From Phyllobacteriaceae bacterium UBA1940 (lineage in GTDB: Bacteria > Pseudomonadota > Alphaproteobacteria > Rhizobiales > Rhizobiaceae), in assembly GCA_002336975.1 (NCBI GenBank), contig DDFA01000044.1, positions 1-25,439 on the forward strand: 25,439 nucleotides of DNA. Reading direction: 5' to 3'. How positions within the stretch are numbered: position 1 is the stretch's first letter; each line of letters opens with the position of its first letter. This document shows positions 17,113-25,439 of this stretch, piece by piece. The translations under genes and the position numbers were made by a program. The notes below the pieces were generated by a model, which ran no database searches, was not told where the DNA came from, and saw only the letters and a list, made by a program, of their open reading frames with translations.

Positions 17113-17513
17113 TATTCGTCGTCCTCACGGTCGAGGTCGCGCGCCACTTCGGGCGAGCGCAGCAGCCGGTCTATCTTGGCCATGTTGTCGAAGGACGTGT
17201 CCAGCCGGAAGCGGAATTCGGGCATGTATTTCATCTGCCGGAGCGCGCCGGAAACGCGGCCGCGGATGAATTTGGCGTTTTGCGCCAGCGCCTTGATGAC
17301 CGCGTCATTGTCGGCGGCGCCCAGCGGCGCGACATAGGCAGTGGCGATCTTCAGGTCGGGCGACATGCGTACTTCGGACACCGAGATGACATTGGCCTGG
17401 ATGACCTCGTCGCGCACCTCGCCGCGCGTCAGCACATCGGCCAGCGCGTGGCGAACCTGTTCGCCCACTCGCAGCTGGCGCTGCGACGGGCCCTGGGATT
17501 GAGACTTTGACAT
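17112..17513 (-). CDS. rbfA: Ribosome-binding factor A
   Basis: 133 residues. RbfA binds the immature 30S subunit and helps process the 16S rRNA 5' end. The KH-like fold is seen in [58 protein letters not shown] and FRLDTSFDN. The acidic tail ends DREDDE. The ATG at 17513 gives a typical N-terminus; no clear ribosome-binding site precedes it. A YcxB-like membrane protein gene separates it from infB (79-base gap), whereas the two are usually adjacent. Confidence 0.96.
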   Translation of the reverse strand: MSKSQSQGPSQRQLRVGEQVRHALADVLTRGEVRDEVIQANVISVSEVRMSPDLKIATAYVAPLGAADNDAVIKALAQNAKFIRGRVSGALRQMKYMPEFRFRLDTSFDNMAKIDRLLRSPEVARDLDREDDE

Positions 17514-17592
17514 GGCGCGAATGATCCGAGCGAAAGCAGGCGAAGTAATGAATGTCCGGCCGGTACGCAACCTTGCTGTTGCGGTTTGACGG

Positions 17593-18150
17593 TCAACCGT
17601 GGCCGAGCCGATCCGGCACAATGCTCCCGGGATGTTGCGGCAGCTCTTCGGCGGCCTCGATCCAACGGGCGAAATCGTCCATGTCGGCAAGGCCGGCAAA
17701 GGCCCTGACCGGGACGATGACCGGCAGCTTCGCGCCTTCGCGAATGAACAGATGGCTGTCGGTTGCGACCACCATCGTCACCTTGTCGACCGGCAGCGTC
17801 CTGCCGCCAAGCGCCGAACGTTCGACGATACGATCGTCATAGGCGTCGAGCGTCACCGCGCCTTGCGGGATCGGCAGCTTCGCCGCATCGCGCCGGAACG
17901 AAATGTTGGACGACAACAGCGCGCCGGCGGCGGCGACAAGCAGGATCGTGACCAGGCAGGTCCAGTACCAGAACGGCGGCATGTCCTGCGGCAGCAAGGT
18001 CGCACCGAAACCGGCGATGGCGATGATCGCCATCATGCGCACTTTTTCCCAGGCTGTCGGCACGCGGCCAAGCGATGCGCCGGCCAGCGCGTCGCGCTGG
18101 CCGAGTTCGTAGGTCAGAGTGCGGAAGGGGCGGTCGCCTGCGTCCGGCAT
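17593..18150 (-). CDS. YcxB-like inner-membrane protein
   Basis: 185 residues. Two adjacent membrane segments (about 39-55, [15 protein letters not shown]; about 62-82, [16 protein letters not shown]) are followed by a soluble C-terminal part. In that part [33 protein letters not shown] and [20 protein letters not shown] follow the layout of the YcxB-like C-terminal domain (strand-rich, with a P-x-RAF segment). Function of the family is unknown. It starts 13 bases after the infB stop and lies before rbfA, so it should be expressed with the translation operon. Its presence inside this conserved gene string is unusual. Confidence 0.82.
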   Translation of the reverse strand: MPDAGDRPFRTLTYELGQRDALAGASLGRVPTAWEKVRMMAIIAIAGFGATLLPQDMPPFWYWTCLVTILLVAAAGALLSSNISFRRDAAKLPIPQGAVTLDAYDDRIVERSALGGRTLPVDKVTMVVATDSHLFIREGAKLPVIVPVRAFAGLADMDDFARWIEAAEELPQHPGSIVPDRLGHG

Positions 18151-18163
18151 GCGGCTCAGCGCC

Positions 18164-20721
<2,558 letters not shown>

Positions 20722-20725
<4 letters not shown>

Positions 20726-21381
20726 TCCATATCCTTCAACGGACCATCGACGGATTCGATGGCCCCAATGCCGAGGCCGTCTTCCGGGGAACCGCCCCGG
20801 TACCGGTCAAGCGCCACCACGCGCTTCAGCGCCGCCTTGCCCGCATCCTCGGCGAGCAGGGCTGCATGTATCACACTTAGGGCCCCCAATGCCAAACCCA
20901 ATTCGGCCTCCGAAAAGAGTTTGTATGCGTCGATTGCGGGTCCGCCGAGATGGATCGTGGCGCGGCGCGCCTGGGTGATCTTGCGCACGCCGTCGGGCTG
21001 GGCCTCGCGCGCATGCAGCACCGCGAGCGCCTCGCCGCTGCGCACGGCAGCCTCGACCTTGGCCGCTCCCGTCGCCAGCGCGCCGGCCTTGCGCGCAAGG
21101 CCGATCGCGCCGAGCGCGTTTTGTGACAGCACGCGATCGACCATGGCGCCAAGATCGACGGGCGCCGTGACCTCGGCCTTGAACGCCTTGCGGAACAGGT
21201 TTTTTCGGGCCGCCTCGTCAACGAAGCGGCGCTCTGCCGTCACCCAGCAGCCGCGGCCTGGAAGCTTGCGCTTGACGTCGGGAACGACCGAACCATCGGG
21301 CGCGACGACAAAACGGATGAGCCCGTCAGGCTCGCCCGCCTTGCGTGTCACGATACAGGTGCGATCGTTCATCTCGATCAA
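20722..21381 (-). CDS. YlxR-family RNA-binding protein with L7Ae-like C-terminal domain
   Basis: 219 residues from a TTG start. The N-terminal YlxR (DUF448) domain has [20 protein letters not shown] and [14 protein letters not shown], a small nucleic-acid-binding fold routinely encoded between nusA and infB. The second half (about 90-190, [20 protein letters not shown] and later [18 protein letters not shown]) resembles the L7Ae/L30e RNA-binding fold, the two-domain form common in rhizobia. Start choice: the TTG at 21381 has GGAG six bases upstream, while the ATG three codons later (21372) is too far from it; either is possible. The stop overlaps the infB start by four bases, so the two are coupled. 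Confidence 0.93.
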
Positions 21382-21408
21382 GCGTTGCTCCGGCCGGGTT
21401 CATCACTG

Positions 21409-23004
21409 TCAGACCGACGCGTCAGCGACGTCTTCGACGTCCTGCTGCATCAGCTCGTCTTCGGTGATCCAGCCGGCCGCGAGGCGGGCGGCCAGCACCA
21501 TCTGTTCCGCGTCGGCCTTCGACACGCCGAAGTCTTCGAGGATGCCCTTGAAGACCTTGGTCTCGCCGTCCTTGCGCTCGCGCCAGCCGGCCAGGTCGTC
21601 GGAGGCGTAACCGGCGAAGTCCTCGACGGTCTTCACGCCATCCTTGCCGACAGCGACCATCATCGCCGTGGTCATGCCAGGCAGATCGCGCAGTTCGTCG
21701 GCGACGCCCAGCTCTTTGCGGGCCGCGTCGTGTTCGGCTTCGATGCGCTCGAGATAGTCGCGGGCGCGGGTCTGGATCTCGGACGCGGTGTCCTCGTCAA
21801 AGCCGTCGATCGAGGAGATTTCGTCGGCGTCGACATAGGCGACTTCCTCAACCGAGGTGAAGCCTTCCGAGGCCAGCACCTGGCCGACCATCTCGTCGAC
21901 GTCGAGCGCTTCCATGAACAGGTTCGAACGTTCGACGAATTCCTTCTGGCGGCGCTCGCTTTCCTCCTGTTCGGTCAGGATGTCGATGTCCCAGCCGGTC
22001 AGTTGCGAGGCGAGGCGGACGTTCTGGCCGCGACGGCCGATCGCCAGAGACAGCTGGTCGTCGGGGACCACGACCTCGATGCGCTCCGCGTCTTCGTCGA
22101 GAACCACCTTGGCGACCTCGGCCGGCTGCAGCGCGTTGACGATGAAGTTCGCCGGCTGCATCGACCAGGGAATGATGTCGATCTTCTCGCCCTGCAGTTC
22201 GCCGACCACGGCCTGTACGCGCGAACCGCGCATGCCGACGCAGGCGCCGACCGGATCGATCGAGGAATCGCGGCTGATGACCGCGATCTTGGCGCGCGAA
22301 CCCGGATCGCGAGCGACCGACTTGATCTCGATGATGCCGTCGTAGATTTCCGGCACTTCCATCTGGAACAGCTTGGCCATGAACTGCGGATGGGTGCGCG
22401 ACAGGAAAATCTGCGGTCCGCGCTGTTCGCGGCGCACGTCATAGACATAGGCGCGTACGCGGTCGCCATATTTGAAGTTTTCGCGCGGGATCAGCTCGTC
22501 GCGGCGGATGATCGCCTCGCCGCGGCCCAGATCGACGATGACATTGCCGTATTCGACACGCTTGACCGTGCCGTTGACGATCTCGCCGATGCGGTCCTTG
22601 TATTCGTCGTACTGACGGTCGCGTTCGGCTTCACGCACCTTCTGGACGATCACCTGCTTGGCCGACTGGGCGGCGATGCGGCCAAAGTCCATCGGCGGCA
22701 GCTGCTCGGCGATATAGTCGCCGACCTGCGCGTCGGGATTGCGCTGGCGCGCATCGGCCAGCGAAATGTGACGCGCATAGTCCTCGACCTGCTCGACCAC
22801 TTCCATCAGGCGCTGCAGCTTCATCTCGCCGGTCTGATGGTTGATGTCGGCGCGGATATTGGTCTCCTGGCCGTAACGCTGGCGCGCCGCTTTCTGGATC
22901 GCGTCTGCCATCGCATCGATGACGATACGCTTATCGATCGACTTCTCGCGGGCGACCGCGTCCGCGATCTGCAAGAGCTCGAGCCTGTTTGCACTGACTG
23001 CCAT
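21409..23004 (-). CDS. nusA: Transcription termination/antitermination factor NusA
   Basis: 531 residues. NusA binds elongating RNA polymerase, promotes pausing and intrinsic termination, and joins rRNA antitermination complexes. The N-terminal polymerase-binding domain (about 1-130) is followed by S1 (about 138-200, [20 protein letters not shown]). Two KH domains come next (about 205-350, with [18 protein letters not shown] and [20 protein letters not shown]). Two acidic C-terminal helical repeats (about 370-520, with [20 protein letters not shown]) are present, as in E. coli NusA. The ATG at 23004 has a strong GAGGAG site. rimP ends 41 bases upstream. An intrinsic terminator in the shared leader (23711-23741) may be its target for autoregulation. 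Confidence 0.98.
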   Translation of the reverse strand: MAVSANRLELLQIADAVAREKSIDKRIVIDAMADAIQKAARQRYGQETNIRADINHQTGEMKLQRLMEVVEQVEDYARHISLADARQRNPDAQVGDYIAEQLPPMDFGRIAAQSAKQVIVQKVREAERDRQYDEYKDRIGEIVNGTVKRVEYGNVIVDLGRGEAIIRRDELIPRENFKYGDRVRAYVYDVRREQRGPQIFLSRTHPQFMAKLFQMEVPEIYDGIIEIKSVARDPGSRAKIAVISRDSSIDPVGACVGMRGSRVQAVVGELQGEKIDIIPWSMQPANFIVNALQPAEVAKVVLDEDAERIEVVVPDDQLSLAIGRRGQNVRLASQLTGWDIDILTEQEESERRQKEFVERSNLFMEALDVDEMVGQVLASEGFTSVEEVAYVDADEISSIDGFDEDTASEIQTRARDYLERIEAEHDAARKELGVADELRDLPGMTTAMMVAVGKDGVKTVEDFAGYASDDLAGWRERKDGETKVFKGILEDFGVSKADAEQMVLAARLAAGWITEDELMQQDVEDVADASV

Positions 23005-23045
23005 GTCTGTCTCCTCGTGGCTTTCGCCTCGGCAAAACTAAATTC

Positions 23046-23675
23046 TCATTCGCCGGCCGGGCCGACGTTGTCCTTGTCGTCGCCCCTGCGGCGCTTGCGG
23101 GCGTCTTTCTTTGCCCGGTTGTCCCGGCTCAGCGCGTCGCGGACCAGATCGTCGGTGAGGACGAGGTGCGCTTCGGCGAGCATTTCATACGGAATGACCA
23201 CGCTCGGCGCCTCGCCGTAGCCGGGCGCGTCGCGGTCGACCGTCACGCCATGATCGTCGGCGGCGGCGATGCGTCCCCTGAACCGTTTCCGTTCGGCCAC
23301 CAATTGCGACGTCTCGAACTTGGCGAGGCAACCTTGCCATTCGACAAAGTCCGACTTGCGCACCAGCGGCCGGTCGATGCCTGGCGACGACACTTCGAGA
23401 TTGTAGTTCTTCTCGATCGGATCGTCGACATCGAGCGCCGGCGAAATCGCCTGGCTGAGCGCCTCGCAATCCTCGACCGTCATCGTACCGTCGGGCCGTT
23501 CGGCCATGATCTGCAAGGTCAGGCCGTTCTGGCCGCTCAGACGCACGCGCACCAGCCGAAAACCCGCGCCGGCGACCGCCGGGGCGATGATCGAGGCGAT
23601 TCGCGCATCGATGCCGCTTTCGCGGATGATGCGATCATCATGGCCAAGGCTGGTGTCCGTCAGTCCGTCCGTCAT
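23046..23675 (-). CDS. rimP: Ribosome maturation factor RimP
   Basis: 209 residues. RimP assists 30S assembly. The N-terminal alpha/beta domain shows [40 protein letters not shown] and the diagnostic [21 protein letters not shown]. The C-terminal SH3-like domain (about 110-170, [19 protein letters not shown]) follows. A basic/acidic tail of about 30 residues ([12 protein letters not shown]) is longer than in E. coli but common in rhizobia. The ATG at 23675 is chosen because it gives the usual short lead into the first helix; the ribosome-binding site is weak. It is the first gene of the nusA-infB operon, with an 88-base leader containing a terminator. Confidence 0.96.
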   Translation of the reverse strand: MTDGLTDTSLGHDDRIIRESGIDARIASIIAPAVAGAGFRLVRVRLSGQNGLTLQIMAERPDGTMTVEDCEALSQAISPALDVDDPIEKNYNLEVSSPGIDRPLVRKSDFVEWQGCLAKFETSQLVAERKRFRGRIAAADDHGVTVDRDAPGYGEAPSVVIPYEMLAEAHLVLTDDLVRDALSRDNRAKKDARKRRRGDDKDNVGPAGE

Positions 23676-23710
23676 CTGGGTCCATTGTTGCGATCCCGGC
23701 CGGGGGTAAC

Positions 23711-23741
23711 AAAAAAGAGCGGGACCGGGTGGACCCACTCT
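23711..23741 (-). terminator. Intrinsic terminator inside the rimP-nusA leader (candidate attenuator)
   Basis: Minus-strand AGAGTGGG (23741-23734) pairs over eight bases (one G-U) with CCCGCTCT (23723-23716) around a ten-base loop, directly followed by a run of T's (23716-23711). This is a convincing intrinsic terminator. It lies after the predicted rimP promoter and 36 bases before the rimP ATG, so it would stop the operon's own transcript unless bypassed. Downstream CCCGGCCGGG (about 23693-23703) could pair with the loop's CCCGG to form an alternative structure. Confidence 0.75.
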
Positions 23742-23769
23742 TCGTCATACCGACCAAGAATTTGAATTG

Positions 23770-23798
23770 CATATAGTGGAGACGGGCGCGGAAGGCAA
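23770..23798 (-). promoter_or_regulatory. Promoter of the rimP-nusA-infB operon
   Basis: Minus-strand TTGCCT (23798-23793), a 17-base spacer and TATATG (23775-23770) fit a housekeeping sigma promoter of the alphaproteobacterial kind. Predicted transcription start is near 23763, giving a leader of about 88 bases. The rest of the 23799-23933 gap shows no gene. Confidence 0.6.
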
Positions 23799-23933
23799 GG
23801 CCGGCGGGATTGCCGCCATGTTGCAATGCGCCGTTGGCATGGCAGGGATGCGCGCGCTCACCTCGCTGACGCCCAAGTCGCTTCCTACATACGCTCGTCG
23901 ATAACGAAAACGATCAAACGACGCAGGTGTATC

Positions 23934-24098
23934 ATGAGCCGTGGCATTTTCTCACGTAGGCTGCTTGGTTTTTTCGACATATTTAGCGCCGCCATCACCG
24001 CCGCGACCGCCACCGACAACCGGCGCGCGCCAAACCCGCGCGACCTGAAGCGCCTCGGCATCGATCCGCATCAGTTCCGCGAGATCAACCGCTTCTGA
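23934..24098 (+). CDS. Small basic protein, 54 residues, function unknown
   Basis: [20 protein letters not shown] begins an amphipathic helix with Arg and Phe residues. A short Ala/Thr linker and a basic stretch lead to [20 protein letters not shown]. This ending recalls the short C-terminal motif (LRDIGL-x-R-like) of DUF1127-type small proteins common in rhizobia, though I cannot confirm membership. AGGT lies a few bases before the ATG. It lies opposite to its neighbours and its last 14 bases overlap the end of trmB. It could be a real small protein expressed against the metK-trmB transcript; coding support is moderate because it is short. Confidence 0.6.
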   Translation: MSRGIFSRRLLGFFDIFSAAITAATATDNRRAPNPRDLKRLGIDPHQFREINRF

Positions 24099-24786
24099 CA
24101 AAAGCGAGATAGGCGGGCTGCCTGCCTTCGCGGATCGCCTTGGCCTCGTATCGAGTGCCGGGCCAGCCATCGTAGGGAGTGAGCCAGTCGCTCGACGAGG
24201 CCGCCCGCCATTCGAACGCGCCGCTGCGCGTGACCTCGACCAGCGTCCAATTGATGTAGTGGCCGATGTCGGAGGCAAAGCGGAACGTTCCCTCCAGCTT
24301 CAGCACCCGGGCGATTCTGGCCAGATTCGGCTGATTGACGAAACGGCGCTTCCAGTGCCGCTTCTTCGGCCAGGGATCCGGATAGAACAGGTCAACCCGG
24401 TCGACGGAGCCAGCCGGCAGCCAGTCCAGCACGCGCACGGCGTCGTCGTCGTAAAGCCGGAGATTCGGCCGCGCCTCGCGTTCGAGCGAACGAAGCATGG
24501 TCGCCATGCCGTTGACGAATGGTTCGACGCCGATGAAACCTGTATCGGGCGCCAGACCGCTGGCATGGCGCAGGTGCTCGCCGCCGCCGAACCCGATCTC
24601 AACGACAAGTTTGCCGACAGGCGCGTCGAACAGCGCCGCAATCGGATCCGGCGCGGGCAGCGTCAGATCGAGTTTCAGGCGCGGCAGCGTCCTGGCAAGC
24701 GCCTCGGCCTGGCTGGGTCGGATGGTCTTGCCATGCCTGCGGCCGAAGAACGCTTCGGCCGCCCGGTGTCCGTGTTTGTCGCCCAC
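24085..24786 (-). CDS. trmB: tRNA (guanine-N7-)-methyltransferase TrmB
   Basis: 233 residues from a GTG start. It uses SAM to methylate G46 in the variable loop of tRNAs. After the rhizobial-type N-terminus ([20 protein letters not shown]) come the SAM loop [12 protein letters not shown] (61-72), the acidic [12 protein letters not shown], the family signature [18 protein letters not shown] (132-149) and [16 protein letters not shown] near the C-terminus. The GTG at 24786 is only 10 bases after the metK stop and no better start is in frame, so translation is probably coupled to metK, whose product makes its cofactor. Confidence 0.96.
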   Translation of the reverse strand: MGDKHGHRAAEAFFGRRHGKTIRPSQAEALARTLPRLKLDLTLPAPDPIAALFDAPVGKLVVEIGFGGGEHLRHASGLAPDTGFIGVEPFVNGMATMLRSLEREARPNLRLYDDDAVRVLDWLPAGSVDRVDLFYPDPWPKKRHWKRRFVNQPNLARIARVLKLEGTFRFASDIGHYINWTLVEVTRSGAFEWRAASSSDWLTPYDGWPGTRYEAKAIREGRQPAYLAFVRSG

Positions 24787-24796
24787 AGGCTGAAGA

Positions 24797-25439
24797 TCAG
24801 GCCGCGATGGCGGCGCGCAGCCGCTTGGTCAGGTCGGTCTTCTCCCAGGAGAAAGAGCCGTCGCGGCCCGGCTTGCGGCCGAAATGGCCATAGGACGACG
24901 TCCTGGCGTAGATCGGCCTGTTCAGGTCGAGATGCTTGCGGATGCCGGTCGGCGACAGGTCCATCACCTCGCGGATCGCGGCCTCGATCTGCTCCTCGGT
25001 GACGCCCTTGCCGGTTCCATGCAGGTCGACATAGATCGACAGTGGCTGTGCGACGCCGATGGCGTAGGACAGCTGGATGGTGCAGCGGTCGGCGAGTTTC
25101 GCGGCCACGACATTCTTGGCGAGGTAGCGCGCCGCATAAGCGGCGGAACGGTCGACCTTGGTGGTGTCCTTGCCGGAGAACGCGCCGCCGCCATGCGGCG
25201 CCGCGCCGCCATAGGTGTCGACGATGATCTTGCGCACCGTCAGGCCGCAGTCGCCCTGCGGGCCGCCGACGACGAACCGGCCTGTCGGGTTCACCAGGTA
25301 CTTGGTGTTCTTGAGCCACTCGCCCGGCAGCACCGGCTTGATGATTTCCTCGATGATCGCCTCGGTGAAGCTGGCCTTCATCCTGGTCTGCGTTTCTCTC
25401 TGGTCAGGGCTGTGCTGGGTGGACAGCACCACGGTGTCG
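24797..25439 (-). CDS. metK: S-adenosylmethionine synthetase (C-terminal part)
   Basis: About 213 C-terminal residues are present; the gene continues past the right edge. MetK makes SAM from methionine and ATP. The visible part covers the end of the central domain ([32 protein letters not shown]) and the C-terminal domain. The ATP/phosphate-binding [19 protein letters not shown] and the [14 protein letters not shown] strand are present. Near the C-terminus are [19 protein letters not shown] and [15 protein letters not shown]. It forms a two-gene unit with trmB, the conserved rhizobial arrangement upstream of rimP. Confidence 0.97.
   Translation of the reverse strand, partial: DTVVLSTQHSPDQRETQTRMKASFTEAIIEEIIKPVLPGEWLKNTKYLVNPTGRFVVGGPQGDCGLTVRKIIVDTYGGAAPHGGGAFSGKDTTKVDRSAAYAARYLAKNVVAAKLADRCTIQLSYAIGVAQPLSIYVDLHGTGKGVTEEQIEAAIREVMDLSPTGIRKHLDLNRPIYARTSSYGHFGRKPGRDGSFSWEKTDLTKRLRAAIAA

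Noticed and set aside
21385..23220. Long plus-strand open frame opposite nusA
   Set aside because: Antisense shadow of nusA and part of rimP; repeated Asp/Leu/Val pattern arises from the codon bias of the real gene.

Overview
This window is a high-GC chromosomal segment of an alphaproteobacterium, most likely a rhizobial member of the Hyphomicrobiales (Mesorhizobium/Phyllobacteriaceae-like). The evidence is the gene set and order metK-trmB-rimP-nusA-ylxR-infB-rbfA-truB and rpsO-pnp, the protein sequences themselves (for example the N-terminus of IF-2), and a GTTC-N7-GTTC SOS box of the alphaproteobacterial type. The genus is inferred from overall resemblance, not from a search.

Layout. 1-1.9 kb (minus strand): ruvA, then a complete VapBC toxin-antitoxin module, then the start of ruvB. 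They are joined by 4-base start/stop overlaps, with a LexA-type box upstream of ruvA. No ruvC is present. A broken acetyltransferase remnant lies just upstream of the SOS box on the other strand. 1.9-6.5 kb is an accessory island: two exported proteins of unknown function (minus strand), a LuxR-type regulator and an exported WD40 beta-propeller protein (plus strand). Two near-identical 18-base dyads sit in front of the two larger exported-protein genes and probably define the regulator's own small regulon. 6.6-9.3 kb: pnp and rpsO (minus strand), with a long stem-loop in the pnp leader and terminators after both genes. 9.7-14.4 kb: a five-gene branched-chain-amino-acid-type (HAAT family) ABC importer on the plus strand, in the order ATPase-ATPase-binding protein-permease-permease. 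14.4-16.1 kb: an exported double-SH3b protein and a CorA-type metal transporter (minus strand). 16.1-23.7 kb: the translation/transcription operon rimP-nusA-ylxR-infB-(YcxB-like membrane protein)-rbfA-truB (minus strand). Its promoter is followed by an intrinsic terminator inside the rimP leader, which suggests attenuation. 23.9-25.4 kb: a 54-residue small ORF (plus strand) that overlaps the end of trmB tail to tail, then trmB and the C-terminal two thirds of metK (minus strand).

How it works together. Most of the window is housekeeping: ribosome assembly (RimP, RbfA, S15), translation initiation (IF-2), transcription elongation and termination (NusA), tRNA modification (TruB, TrmB), SAM supply (MetK), RNA decay (PNPase) and Holliday-junction repair (RuvAB). 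On top of this are several insertions into otherwise conserved neighbourhoods: vapBC between ruvA and ruvB, a membrane protein between infB and rbfA, and about 6.8 kb of transporter and envelope genes between truB and rpsO. The candidates most worth following up are the LuxR/dyad/exported-protein group, the SOS-linked vapBC inside ruvAB, and the terminator in the rimP-nusA leader.
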